A DNA stretch of 64,000 nucleotides, taken from assembly GCA_030144725.1 (NCBI GenBank), contig JASKMD010000014.1, positions 4,195,870-4,259,869 of the forward strand, written 5' to 3'. Shown here piece after piece: positions 35,122 to 46,640 of the stretch. Position 1 is the first letter of the stretch; each line of letters begins with the position of its first letter. The notes under the pieces were generated by a model, which saw only the letters and a list, made by a program, of their open reading frames with translations, made no database searches and was not told where the DNA came from. This DNA is from Haematococcus lacustris. Taxonomy: Eukaryota; Chlorophyta; Chlorophyceae; Chlamydomonadales; Haematococcaceae. A program made the translations under genes and the position numbers.

Positions 35122-35642
35122 CGCCGCTATCGTGTGACAGGGAGCGCCCTTGGATTGCTTGCTAACCTATACAGATTATGCACGCGTCTGGTACGCGTAT
35201 TAAGGCTTGGCATCGCGAGTGGGCCGTTGGTTTCGTTCATGTGTCACTCTAAAGCACCGTTACTCAGGCCAACTGCAAGCGTTGGGCCGCTTCAGGTTCA
35301 CCGATGTCGAATGTCTTCATCCAGTTCTAGCTTATGCCACTAGGATCGCATACGTCCACAATGTAAAGGGTTGCTGGCTACTGACGCCACTTGTGCAAAA
35401 TGGCTTTGCCGGATACATAAACATACTCTTGACCTGGCCTGCCCGGTTTGGGCATCTGCACGGCTGAGCGAGGCGTGGCCACAATCCTTACATTCCATGA
35501 TGTGTAAATATGCCACGTCCCCAAGTTACCGTTCACTGAGGCTAGATGCACTGTGCGTAGCCCTTCGCCTGGCTAGGAAATATCACACGTGCGATACAGC
35601 GCAAGCAAAGTTCAATGGTTTGATCTAAACTTGGTACACCGT

Positions 35643-35817
35643 GGCCCTGTTCGCACTCGATTCGTTTTTCTATATTCGATGTCGTTGACGGTTAGCTAGT
35701 TAACTGCCGCGCTGTAGTTGGCTAGCTTCGTCCGCGGGGGCTGCTGCGTCCGAGTCTGTTACTAGTTAACCGTCAACGACATCGAATGTAGATAACGAAT
35801 CGAGTGCGAACAGGGCC
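35643..35817. mobile_element. MITE-like hairpin element
   Basis: A 175-bp element is made of two nearly perfect inverted arms of about 60 bp (35643-35703 and 35757-35817), beginning GGCCCTGTTCGCACTCGATT and ending with its reverse complement, with a loop of about 54 bp. The trinucleotide CGT flanks it on both sides (35640-35642, 35818-35820), a candidate 3-bp target duplication. No coding capacity. A three-base duplication would suit PIF/Harbinger- or CACTA-type mobilisation, which is inference. Confidence 0.75.
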
Positions 35818-36577
35818 CGTATGTTCTCAGGGTTGTAAGAATGGGGTTGAACGGATAAGTTGAGGGCAAACCGGGATGAGAGGTCACAGGATATGCAATC
35901 GTGAGTTTCAATATATCTATACAGTACTGAACTCGTCGTTTGAGTGTTGCGATTTGAGGCGTTGGAGATACGATGAAATGAATAATGGTGTTTTTGATTG
36001 GCATGAATGACACATTTGTCACCATGGCCTGCGGCTCAGCACATTGCCGTCATCCGTGCAAGCAGTACACCCTTATGTTGTTGATATTACATGCACTGTG
36101 ACATCATATGACAAACGCATAGCATCTCCAGTGTGCATGTTCCAGCACACCAGCCATGAACTACGTCATAGCTGGCACGTAACCGTGTCAAAGCTCCCAT
36201 CATGGCCACACCTCCACAATGCACCCATCATTCATTAACAGATCAGCGGTGAGGTATCCACAACTCCAAGGCCATGGCTGTGGACATCGTGGGTCTTGCA
36301 ACTAAACAGGCTGAATTAAACAAACCCTACACTGTACAAGGCTTCTGATATTGAGCTGAGTCTATGATATTGTGATGCTCAGTTGATGACACCTCCTGAA
36401 CCTTACAGAGCATGCGGCACATTATGTGCCACGTCCTTAGTGTGACCCCTGGTGCTATTCAGGAATGCAATGTGTGAGGTAAGTGTGAGAGGTATCCATG
36501 GTACCCCTGTACGAATCCTTGCTCGTGGCATGTGCCATCAAGGTTGCCATGCACCCCGCCCATGCAGGGCCACCTGT

Positions 36578-37516
36578 TTAAGGCACGGGGGGGAGGACGT
36601 TGGCCCTGAAATTGGCGGCCCCCTGCCAGTTGCCGGGTGGGGAGTACCTGCGCAGAGTACACAGCCATCACCATGCGTGGTCCGTGCCCGCCAGACGTGC
36701 CTGTGTTGGCGCAGGCCTGCCTGACTGTGATATGTCCAGCCCATGTGTGGCATACTGACCATGGCATAGTCTGTCATTCTGTCTTTATTGGGTGACTGTG
36801 GTTAGGCAGCCCCATCCCCAACGTCCTACAACTCAGGCTGTTGCAGCTGTGGGCAGCTGTGGCAGCTATGGTTGTGCTAGGCAAGGTCACTTCCTGCGGC
36901 TGCTGCGGTGGCAGTGATGGACTGTTGCCGACCGCTGACCTGCACACAAAGACGGTTCGAGCGTTGCATCTGGACACTGCAGATGCGCAGCCAACTTGTG
37001 TGGTGTCTTTCCATACCTGCAGCCAAGCAAACGCACATTTAAAAGGGTGGCCCGTGCCAGGAGCCTCACCCTCACCCCTGCCAGGCGAGAGGAGAGGAAG
37101 AGGGAGCAAGACACAGAGCACAGCCATCATGGTCACAGGTGCAGGTCAGCCATGCGCAGACCAGCCCATGTCTGGCTGGCGATGGAGCCTGGAAACAGAA
37201 CTCCAGGCTCAGGGACTTGCGTGTCGCACATGGTGGGTCAGGGTGAGGGCGGCAGCATCAGGGGGCATGCACAGACAGCCACATCTTCATGAAGAAAAGG
37301 AGCTGGTGGGGCAGCAGTGAGCCGCACTGCAGCAGCCAGGCACTGGTGATGTGGGTCTTTATGGTAGGAGGAAACAGCAGGGCAGGCAAGAATGCTATGT
37401 TATGACTGTGGAGCCTCAGCCACAGCCAACTGCAGGCGTGCACAATCAAATGCACAATTGATGGCAATGGAGCAGCAGCAGCAGCAGCAGCAGCAGTAGC
37501 AGCAGTGTCATTGGAT

Positions 37517-37570
<54 letters not shown>

Positions 37571-37575
37571 GCAGC

Positions 37576-37624
<49 letters not shown>

Positions 37625-38602
37625 CCGGCTATAGACGCAGCAGGAGTTGTCAGCACTGACCATTTGTGTGAAGTGACCAGTGCTTCGTGAGTACCTTGGC
37701 ACCGTGTAGCTATATAGCGCTTGCTCATTGTACCTGTGGGGTACACGCAGCACAGCCATGCTCAGCAATATTATGGCAGTGGCTACTTCACATCACAGGG
37801 AGGGGCTTGTGCTGGTGCATTTTGGTTACTTTTTGGGTTTGCGCTCAGCATCAGGAGCAGCATGTGCATGCACTGAGCTTACCATGCAAACATAGCGTCA
37901 GCCCATGTGTTAAAGCCCCAGGCAAGGTTCTCCCCCTCGCCTGAATAGGAAACACAGCCAAGGGGAGACAAGGGTGAAGGGGAACAGACCTGCTGGCTGG
38001 AGAGCATGCAACGCCCACCTGTAGTGTAGGAGTGCCTGAATATGCACGTTCTTGCAATGCTGCATGAACAGGCGCGGGAGTTAATCAAAAGCTCCATGCT
38101 TTTTTTGGTACTCACAGCTGCTTGTCAGACGTAAACACAGAAATGTGCGCAAACGAATTCTACTTGTTCGCAAACACGACCCACTTGCTCGCCCAAGACT
38201 GCGCGCCGCTAATGAGGGACGCGCTGGACGTAAGCGCGGGAGCGCCGTGAACGCTCCGATAGCTGTTGTGCAGGGCCACAGCGTCCGTGCCTGCGAGGTT
38301 ATCCGCGAAGCTTGCGGTGAACACGCCGTCCTTACTATAGCATCGGCGCCCTGTCCCCTGTTTCGCTGCCTGCGCCCGCCCGCCGCGCCGACCTACCATC
38401 GAGCTTTGGAGAAGGACCTGCAGTGTGGCAGCGTGCAGTTAACGAACAGATGGGGCAACGCGTGTCCCCGCAGCGGAGGTCGCGGTTGATTTAAACCTGA
38501 AGCCCAATCCGGTATGCTGCGATCCTCAAACGCACCCGCTTGTACCAAGGCGAATAAGTAGGTACAGTGAACCAAGCAAACAGCAGGCCAATTAGGCGCC
38601 AT
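36578..38602 (-). CDS. Secreted CAP/SCP (PR-1-like) protein, copy 2
   Basis: Seven exons: 38602-38397, 38334-38185, 38059-38019, 37940-37883, 37733-37661, 37016-36940 and 36647-36578. Their lengths (206, 150, 41, 58, 73, 77, 70) are identical to those of copy 1, giving 224 aa. The signal peptide is WPAVCLVHCTYLFALVQA. CAP marks are VALHNSYR, CIFRHS, GENLAWG, GHFTQMVW and YSPPGN at the C-terminus. Substitutions relative to copy 1 are mostly conservative and there is no lesion, so both copies look functional. It is a tandem paralogue produced by the segmental duplication and is expected to be extracellular; its ligand is unknown. Confidence 0.9.
37474..37623. repeat. CAG trinucleotide tract
   Basis: Long imperfect CAG repeat with a few CAA, CCG and TAG interruptions, in intron 5 of CAP copy 2. 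Poly-Ala and poly-Cys frames across it are artefacts. Confidence 0.9.
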
Positions 38603-38750
38603 CGCCGTTATCGCGTGACAGGGAGCGCTCTTGGATTGCTTGCCTCCCTTAACACAGTACGCACACGTCTGCCACGCGCTTGAACGCCTAGTAGGGCGAG
38701 TGGGCCGTTGACTTCGAGCATGTCACATGTCACTCTCCAAAAGATGCGTT

Positions 38751-39183
38751 TCTCCCTGATCAGCCAGCACCATTGTCATCAAAGTGCATATAGGCTGCAG
38801 ATATGGCCGACCGGTCTACAGATAGCAAAATGTTTAGACGTCTGATGGGGATGAAGCTGACATACACGCCAGCACACAAACCACAACAATCCCACACACC
38901 ATATTCATGGACCTTGCAGGCATGCCCTGCACGACGAGTATGATTGGCCGCTTAGCTGTTGCAGCTGATGGCTATTGACAAGCGTAAAGTAAGTCCCAGG
39001 CCGACAGGCACTGTTGGATAGGTTGCTTGCATAGATAGTTACTTTCTTGAGGGACTAGCAGCTATGCTAGGCAATGCGCCTTGACGTGGCGGCAAGGGAT
39101 GGGCGGGACTGCGAGGGCGTAGGCCACTGACGAAGCTCTCATATTATGGTGCTTAGTCTCATGCCATGCCATGGTGGTTGCTC
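38751..39183. other. Intergenic region, CAP copy 2 promoter side
   Basis: No gene recognised between the CAP copy 2 promoter and the sulfotransferase stop codon. It includes a short duplicated CTCATGCCATGGTGGTTG (about 39157-39200) overlapping the sulfotransferase 3' end. Confidence 0.5.
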
Positions 39184-42100
39184 TCATGCCATGGTGGTTG
39201 CTGGTCCCATCGCCCCATCGCTGGCTGGGGGCTTCAGCCAATCCAGGTAGTCTCCCCGTCCAGTGATCTCTGCCAGCCTCTGAAATGACAAACAGGAGAT
39301 GCAAGCGGGGAAGCCCATATGTAGTCTAATCAGGATGGGGCAAGGCCAGCAGCTTTAGTAGTGATGCGCTGAAGTGGCACTTGGAATGTGCAGTTTTTGT
39401 CAGCAGCAGCAGCAGGTGCCTGCTGTGGGATGACAAGCGCCGCATGAGTGACAAGTGACATAGTGCTCCATTGCTGCTGGTTCTGCTACTGGTGAGATGG
39501 CTACCGGTCACACTGCTGAATGCTGCTTTCTGCCTCTGGTAGGTGGTGCCCTTTGGAGGTGCCCTTTGAAGGTGCCCTGTGGAGGTGCCCTGTGGAGGTG
39601 CCCTTTGGAGGTGCCCTTTGAAGGTGCCCTGTGGAGGTGCCCTGTGGAGGTGCCCTGTGGAGGTGCCCTGTGGAGGTGCCCTGTGGAGGTGCCCTGTGGA
39701 GGTGCCCTGTGGAGGTGCCCTGTGGAGGTGCCCTGTGGAGGTGCCCTGTGGAGGTGCCCTTTGAAGGTGCCCTGTGGAGGTGCCCTGTGGAGGTGCCCTG
39801 TGGAGGTGCCCTGTGGAGGTGCCCTGTGGAGGTGCCCTGTGGAGGTGCCCTTTGAAGGTGCCCTTTGAAGGTGCCCTGTGGAGGTGCCCTGTGGAGGTGC
39901 CCTGTGGAGGTGCCCTGTGGAGGTGCCCTTTGAAGGTGCCCTGTGGAGGTGCCCTGTGGAGGTGCCCTGTGGAGGTGCCCTTTGAAGGTGCCCTTTGGAG
40001 GTGCCCTGTGGAGGTGCCCTGTGGAGGTGCCCTGTGGAGGTGCCCTGTGGAGGTGCCCTGTGGAGGTGCCCTGTGGAGGTGCCCTTTGAAGGTGCCCTTT
40101 GGAGGTGCCCTTTGGAGGTGCCCTGTGGAGGTGCCCTGTGGAGGTGCCCTTTGAAGGTGCCCTTTGAAGGTGCCCTGTGGAGGTGCCCTGTGGAGGTGCG
40201 AGAGTAAGTGACGCTGTATGTAAGTATGTAGTAAGTAGGTATGAGCAGATATCATGCATGTAAGTAGGTATGAGCAGATATCAGCAGGTATGCCTCCGAG
40301 GAAGCGGCCCTGTGCCGCGGAGCAATGAAGGCTCAAGGTTGAGGGCCTCGGTGCTGGTGAGATGGAGTTGGAGATGGACCATCACCTGGATGTGTGGTCT
40401 GTAAAAGTCTGTGAGGAGCTCGCGGGCGACGGGCAGCATGGGTCGCCCCTTCACATGCCTGCAGCCACAGCACCAACCACCCAATAAAGAAGTGAAGCCA
40501 AACAAGAACCATGTCTTTGCCGAGGCCACCAGGCAATGCCTGAAGTGTGACCATGCAGGATCCACTGGCAGGGACGAGGTGAAGGTCAAAAGGCCAGATC
40601 CTCGCCGTGGATATGAATGAGCTAGTGGCTTGCTGTAGCTGTCAGGCTGCCTGCTGCCCTTTCATAATTTCCAGCCATATTCAAACGTTGTGGCTAGAAG
40701 GCCATGGGCCTAACATGCAGGCCCTGCACAGTAAGGTGCCTAATTTGAATAGGCTCGACTTCGCCAATCTCCCATTTTCTCCCATAGCCCCTGTGCGTGC
40801 CTGACCAGCTTCCTCTGCGGTACATGGTGCCCAGCCACCATGGTGTGTGTGCCTTGTCAGGGAACTGGGAAGAATCTTGAAACTGCCCGCTACTGTTAGG
40901 CAATCCATCCACAGCTGCTGCGAAGCCACCCGTCACTCCCTGCTGCCTAACTGCCCTCCCTTGCCCCTGCCTTATCCGCCCCTCCCTGCCGCAACCCTGT
41001 GCTTGCTGACCCTTACTTGGGCACTGTAACTGCAGCCAGCTTCTGCGCAGCTTCCTCATCACTCCATGGCTCCAGGCCTGCATGGCGCTGCACTTGCTGC
41101 AGCACCTTTGTTGCCCCAGCCCCGAAGAAGTCCTCGCTCTTCAGCAGCAGCAGGCTGTCAGGGAAGAAGCGCAGCCAGGTCTCCACATACACGCTGTACA
41201 TGCCACGCAGCAGCTGGTCCACATGGAAGTAGACCTGGGCAGCAGTAGCAGCAGCAGTGGTGGCAACGGCAGCAATGGCAGCAGCAGCAGCAGCAGCGGT
41301 GGCAACAGCAGCAACGGCAGCAGCGGTGGCAACGGCAGCAGGAGGGTGTGGGCCGGCAGAGACCCAGTGTTCCTGTGCAGCACACAGCTGGTCCACAGCA
41401 GACCTAACCCACAGCAGATCACAGCTGACCCGCAGCTGACCCACAGCACAGCTGACCCACATTGGCTGATGTAGCACTGGGCAGGTGGGGATGGGCAGCA
41501 TAGCAGTGGGCAGCACAGCAGTGATCTGGTGTCCTGCCTGGAATCATAGCTCATGCACCAGCAGGCAGGGGCGACGGGACTTGAGGGCTGTAGCAGCAAT
41601 GCTAACTGACAGCAGCTGCTCAGTGGTAGGCATGCAGCAGCAGGTGAGCCAGTGGGGCACATGAGTCAGCCTGCGCTTGTCTGCCATGTTCTCATTAGCT
41701 TCCTGGTGAGGAGCCCTGGTGACGAGCCCTGGCGAGGAGCGATGTGATTGACATGTGTAAGACACACGCCCTGTGGTCAAGTGAGTTAAAGGGATGGGTG
41801 GTGTAGAGAGAATGACTAGGAGAAGTAGAGGGAAGGAGGCGGGCATGTGTGGAGTGCACCTTCTCCTGCTCCATGCCCAGTGTTTCAAACCGCAGCGTGC
41901 ATGCCAGATCTCCATGCAGGGAGCTGCAATTCTTGAAAGCGCCAACCAGATCCTGGACATAGGCCAGGAAGCCTTCAGGGTTGTCGCCAAACTTGCCTGC
42001 AGCAGGCACGGCCACACACCTGCTGCCATGGAGCACCTACCGCCCATCGCGTCCCTCCCTGCAGGTTGTTGTACAGTGCTGCATCTACCAAGTGGAAGCA

Positions 42101-44862
42101 CACAAGTCACACCATAGCATGAGATGATGGCATGGACAGCATGGTAGCTGCCGCACTTCTGATGGCCTTCACCATGCACCACCTCACTGCAGCAAGGGAG
42201 TGGCACTGGCCAGCTACTGGCACGGCTGCAAGCTCAGCGCCATGTTCTGCACCCATGTTAACAGGTGTGATGACAGGCTTGAGCTGAGCGCCGCACCGTG
42301 GTAGTGGGGGTAGCCATAGTATGCGCTGTGCAGCCTGTCTAGGGGGTTCCGCAGCAGCGCCACCAGGCGAGGGGGGCGGGTCATGTACAGCGCACGCATG
42401 ATGAGGGGCAGGTGCTGGTCCAGGTCATAGTCGATGCCGGCTTGCTTGGCCAGCTGCAGAGCAAGCAATGGGCAGGACAGCGTCCCTGTCAACACCAGCA
42501 CCAGTTGCTGGCTCAGACATGCTGACCAGGTCAACAACCCATGTGGGGTATAGCTAATGGAAAGGGTTAGGGTTAAGTGGCTACTTAACTCCAACCCTCA
42601 CCTTCAGCCCAAGGAAGTAGGGACGTCTTCCGTATCCTACTCACAAGCTGTGCCTCCCATTCCAAGTGACTGAGGCAGTGCTGCTCACAGGGCTAGCCCG
42701 TGCTACCACCTCCCTTTGTGACCCTGACCCTGACGGTGGTGCCGGTGGTCATGGTGGCACTCGAAGCCACGGCCCAGGCAGGCCCCAGGTGAGGTCCCAC
42801 CCTGCAGCCCAGGCCTTGCTCCTCGATCTACTGCTCTGTTTGGGTCACACCCTTTGACCTGCTGCTCTGTTTGAGTCACACCTTTTGATCTGCTGCTCTG
42901 TTTGAGTCACACCTTTTGATCTGCTGCTCGAGCAGCAGGCAGACAAACTGTGTCCATGCACACAACGTACTTTTCCATGTCAGCGGAGCAGTTAGCATGG
43001 CAGGGGCGCACAGTGCTCCCAAACGCCCTGCGGGCACATGTGGGGTGGCACAACTACCTCGCCCCGCCTGCCTAGCTACCAGCACCTTGGTCCACTCACC
43101 ACTCTCTGACTCACCTACATCCCCTCTACATCCATGTGTGCATGCTGTGCCCACTCCCATTTCACCCAGGAGCTGCACCCACTGCCTTAGTGACTGCTGG
43201 TGTACTGCTTGTGTACTGCTTGGTGTACTGCTGGTGTGCTCCAGCCACTTCACAACTGGCCGCAGTGCCACCTCCCACCTGTGGGCCTTGCCTGCTGCCG
43301 CCCAATAGAAGGCAAAGGTGCCTGCAGTCCACACAGCATCACTCAAGCAGCCCTCGTGCACCACCAACCGGCAAATGCCATGATTTGATGACGGTGACGA
43401 TGGTGTTATTAACATTGTGCTTGCATGGGGTGCTCAAAGTGGCCGCTGTGGCAAATGTAAGTTGGCAGCTCGTCTGCTGCACATGGTCCGACACGCCACT
43501 GCAGTGCATGCTGGAGTTTCTAAACGTTTCCTCCTCCTCTTCAACCCTCACAGAGTCATGGACCCAAAGTTGCAACACTGGTCCTTTGGTCGTCCCCCGG
43601 CACTGATGTGCACTTCATTCATTCCCAGCTATGGGACTGCCGCGGTGAAAAGGGGCGCTGCAGTCACTTCAAACTCCATGTCACCCACTCTGGCTGCTGT
43701 CCAGCACCACAGTCTTGTTCGGCTGTGCCTGCACCCGCTTCACAGCGCTTGACCAGCCTGTGTTATACTCCTGCATAGTCTTCCCGTCCTGGGCCAGCAC
43801 CAGCGACAGCACCAGCACCAGGCCAGTGGCAACGGTGAGGAAAGCAGCAATAAAGGCCAGCACGAGGCCTATAGCAGCAGCCAGGCAGGCTGCTGTAAGG
43901 CAGGCACGCAAGCTGCGTTGTGATGAGGGAGCAGACATCAGGCATGTCAGCAGCTTGAGGCTGCACCTGACATGGGGCACCCGTGTCCAGTGCTGGGTGT
44001 GCATAAAACGCTAAGTGTGCATCAGGTGCTGAGTGTGCATCAAGCGCTGGGTGTGCATCAGTGGCTCAATGACATGTCCAGCTCATGTCTGACTTTCAGG
44101 CGGATAGCAGGCTCAGTGGCAAGTAGGGGCTGACACTGTGACGGGACACACTTGAGCAAGTTAGGCATCAGCACACAGGGTGGGTGGGGCAAGGCTGTGC
44201 TGCAGGCCTGTCGCAAGGTAGAGAGGGATGGGTAGACAGACCAGGTGCCAGTAGAGGTTGGGTAGGGGCTGAGGTAGAGGATGAGGTCAGCACCAGACAG
44301 GTCAGCTCTGAGATCACCACAGCTGTGTACTATGTGCTGAGAGTAGCTCTGGGGGGATAGCTCAGGCATCCACACCAACTCTGCCCCGGATGGAGTTGGG
44401 ACATAGTGATGTGCGAGCATCTGTGGATAGTAGGAGACGCCCAGCTTGCATTTGACACTTATGTTTGTCTGTCAGGGTGCTTTGCAGTGAAGGACCTGAG
44501 GCAACCCAACTGGTGCCTCATGCACACCTGCAGGTCATATGGGGCTACAGTCCTCAGTTGTGTATTCCTTAAGTGCCTGTGGTTGGCCCCAGCCCCAGCC
44601 CCAGCCCCTGGCTCCCCGCCCAAGCCCTGCTCGTCTTCAGTTCTGCACTCCTGCATGCTGGCCAGCTCTAGCCCGTCCGCCTGAATCGCAGCCCCCAGCC
44701 CAGCTGCAGCCCTGGCCCCAGCCCAGCCCTGCACGAACCTCAGCCCAGAACTGTGACCCTGAGGATGCGTCTGAGGCCACATCAGGGTGCTGCTCTATGG
44801 CGCGGGTCAGGGTGCCAGCGCCTGAGTGGAAGCCCCCCATGATGATCAGGTGAGGCAGGCAC
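39184..44862 (-). CDS. Sulfotransferase (CHST15/GalNAc4S-6ST-like), Golgi type
   Basis: Transfers sulfate from PAPS, probably to glycans in the Golgi. Supported exons: 44862-44739 (5'-phosphosulfate loop GGFHSGAGTLTRAIEQHPDV), about 44426 to 44250 (middle region, end uncertain), 42453-42297 (3'-phosphate site LLRNPLDRLHSAYYG), 41996-41860 (NPEGFLAYVQDL...MEQEK), 41234-41017 (LLRGMYSVYVETWLRFFP, then LKSEDFF), 40458-40386 (PVARELLTDFYRPHIQ) and 39279-39184 (RLAEITGRGDYLDWLK to TGA). The last five exons join in phase. The DFYRPxN-type end and the order of motifs match the CHST15 group from memory. The N-terminus, with any membrane anchor, lies upstream of 44862 or was missed. The 13-bp minisatellite fills the last intron. 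Confidence 0.75.
39546..40198. repeat. 13-bp minisatellite, about 50 units
   Basis: Units are mostly GGAGGTGCCCTGT with variants ending CCCTTTGAA or CCCTTTGGA. Because 13 is not a multiple of 3, each strand reads the same 13-residue period in all three frames, and no unit variant creates a stop. This explains the long apparent proteins on both strands. It lies in the last intron of the sulfotransferase gene. Confidence 0.95.
40199..40345 (+). repeat. Tail of the minisatellite-bearing dispersed element
   Basis: GTAAGTAGGTATGAGCAGAT repeats, then ATGCCTCCGAGGAA and GAAGGCTCAAGGTTGAGGGC, matching 33670-33890. Together with the 13-mer array this forms one copy of a dispersed repeat family in a sulfotransferase intron. 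Confidence 0.8.
42833..42928. repeat. Three tandem copies of a 32-bp unit
   Basis: GAGTCACACCTTTTGATCTG plus CTGCTCTGTTT recurs three times with minor changes, in the region between sulfotransferase exons. Confidence 0.8.
43681..43938 (-). CDS. Hydrophobic open frame, possible signal anchor (uncertain)
   Basis: From the ATG at 43938 the frame reads a short polar start, then about 40 hydrophobic residues (ACLTAACLAAAIGLVLAFIA and onward), then a lumen-like polar segment ending at 43681. It looks like the N-terminus of a type II Golgi protein. It lies inside the sulfotransferase locus between exons, so it may be the start of a second, overlapping transcript, an alternative first exon, or chance. 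A neighbouring open stretch near 43415-43250 may belong with it. Confidence 0.3.
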   Translation of the reverse strand: MSAPSSQRSLRACLTAACLAAAIGLVLAFIAAFLTVATGLVLVLSLVLAQDGKTMQEYNTGWSSAVKRVQAQPNKTVVLDSSQSG

Positions 44863-45371
44863 CTGCAGGGGAGGGGAGGATGTGGGGCAGGCTAGGGGTG
44901 CATGTAGGTATGAGAGCGAGTGGGAAGCAAACCTGCTTGCTGTGAGCAGGATGCCCTGATGCAAAGCACCATGAGCTGTTAAGATTTACTGAGCGTCATT
45001 ACATGCTATGTTTCAGATCGGCCGTGACGTACGGTGGTGTTTTCAGTTGTTTGACACGCAAGGCAACACACCACACGCAGTCAGTAGGAAAAGCCATGGC
45101 TAGGGTCAGCAAGAATTGTATGCGACAATTGACATACGGTGTTTACGCCATTACTGCTGTTCATCCGTAAATACGCTGTAGTTATGTATTTGACACTATC
45201 TAACGCTTGACAGATACATTATCTTTTCATGTGGCAAAGGCGTACTCAATGTGTTAATAGGTTGAAGCTATTTGTTACCCTGCGGCACCTGCAGCCTGCA
45301 TATGGCACGTACATCTGGGTGAAGGCCACATAGTATACCTTACCATAGGCTACGCTGGACACAAAGGACAT
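44863..45371. other. Region upstream of the sulfotransferase exons
   Basis: No convincing exon. The missing sulfotransferase N-terminus and promoter should be here. An AT-richer stretch (about 44980-45270) is unlike the GC-rich neighbours. Confidence 0.4.
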
Positions 45372-46348
45372 ATGGAATTGGCCAATCCTAGCCATGGCAG
45401 CCAAGGCTCAGGAGGGGAAGTGGTCACACTGCTGGATGCTGCTTTCTCAACCAATGGGACCCAGGGCCAGGCCAGGCTGGATGTGCTGGCCCTAGGCACC
45501 ACTGACTATTGTATTCTCTCTTCTCCCTTACATCAGAAGCTTCGTTTAACAACAAAGTGACAATCAAGGTCACATCGCATGATGGCTAAGAAGAAGCGGA
45601 AGGGCACCAACAAGCAAAAGAGAAGGGCCCAGCAAAGAAACTGAAAGGTGCGTGTCCCTAGCCGACTATGAGGTACGTGAGTTACGCGCTGTATAATAAG
45701 CCGTCGCTCCTGGTGGTGCCATTACAACGTCTCGCTCGCCTCAAGGAAAAGGGAATGGCCGGGAAACGAAGAGGCGCCAGGTTAGGGGCTGCCCCCGCAT
45801 TGTGTGTCCCTGCATTGTGTCTTGGCCTGTCAAAGTGGCCTGTCAAAGTGTTGATTGTGCTTGGCTGCAGGTAATCAAGATCCTGGGTGGCGCTGTGCTG
45901 CGCGGTTGCAAGAAGACCAAGCACCTATTGCGCCCAGCCTAGAGCCAGCAGCGTGACCAGCCAGTGCGAGGCCTGATGTGGTGCCCGGTACTGGCCCCCT
46001 GCAAGCCCCCACAGGCCCCATGCAGCAGCCAGGCAGCCCCACCAGCAGCAGCCTCAGAGCCTGGGCCCAGCACTCCCCCTCTAGCCAAGCGCAGCAAGCG
46101 CATCGAGGCTGAGCAAGCGGCTGAGCCCAACACAGCATGGGCAAGGCTGCCAAAGCCAAGCCAGCACCAATGCCAGGCAGGTGGCTGGACAGGGACTGCA
46201 ATGCAGCGCTGAACATGCAACGCATTGAGGAGAGCAGGTGGCGCCCGCTGGAGCTGTGCTGGTGGCCAAAGTAGACAGCTCTGCCAGCCAAGGGCAAGGA
46301 GTACCCTGGCCTGGGCTACAAACGGCTGCGAGACAAGCCACCCAAAGC

Positions 46349-46382
<34 letters not shown>

Positions 46383-46640
46383 GCTGTGGCACAGTAGTGT
46401 GTCCCCATTTGTTGAGCTGTCATCAGCTTACAATCAGCGCATGTTTTTCACGCCAACTCTACACAATAGCCCTCGCGGTCAGGCAATAGTGTAGGTGGTA
46501 GGCACTCATGCACCATGTCCATGTGCATTGGGTATACTCCACACAGCCCATTAACACCATTTGAGTCGAGCCACTATTGCCCACTATGGTCCCTAGTGTT
46601 CCGGCTCAACTGGAGGCCCTATTGAGGGACAAGGGGCCTG
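45372..46640 (+). mobile_element. Fanzor/TnpB-like element remnant, copy C (longest)
   Basis: The best-preserved part is 45957-46640: WCPVLAP, PPLAKRSKRIEAEQ, a damaged linker, the RuvC-III region (in a shifted frame), poly-Gln and the conserved non-coding tail ending GGGACAAGGGGCCTG near 46640. Upstream, 45372-45660 has short coding-like pieces, including Lys-rich KKKRKGTNKQKRR, that may be earlier parts of the same element. The frame breaks near 46130 (deletion within the Gly/Lys linker) and has a TAG near 46272, so it is dead. The tail starts just after the stop near 46396. Confidence 0.6.

Larger units (their letters stand above)
31500..35255. repeat. Segmental duplication, unit 1
   Basis: Direct copy of 36070-38750, carrying the first CAP gene with upstream and downstream flanks. 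Matching landmarks occur in the same order: GCATCGTGGGTCTTG (31770 / 36285), CTCCTGAACCTTA, GGCGGCCCCCTGCCAGTTGC (32080 / 36620), GACCGCTGACCTGCACACAA, the GCAGACCAGCCCATGTCT block (33965 / 37150) and all seven CAP exons. This unit is about 1 kb longer because it holds a hexamer array, a Fanzor-like fragment and a minisatellite fragment. Confidence 0.9.
36070..38750. repeat. Segmental duplication, unit 2
   Basis: Second copy of the unit at 31500-35255 in direct orientation. It is shorter because it lacks the CGCCCC array, the Fanzor-like fragment and the minisatellite element. The upstream end reaches past the CAP start into the promoter (shared GCGAGTGGGCCGTTG near 35216 and 38697). Divergence between units is substantial in introns and low in exons. 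Confidence 0.9.

Noticed and set aside
39326..40336. A 336-aa repetitive protein on the minus strand and several on the plus strand
   Set aside because: All are readings of the 13-bp minisatellite, which has no stop in any frame. It lies between two in-phase sulfotransferase exons.
40340..40460. Sulfotransferase truncated by the minisatellite element
   Set aside because: A terminal exon at 39279-39184 continues the conserved C-terminus in phase, so the element is intronic.
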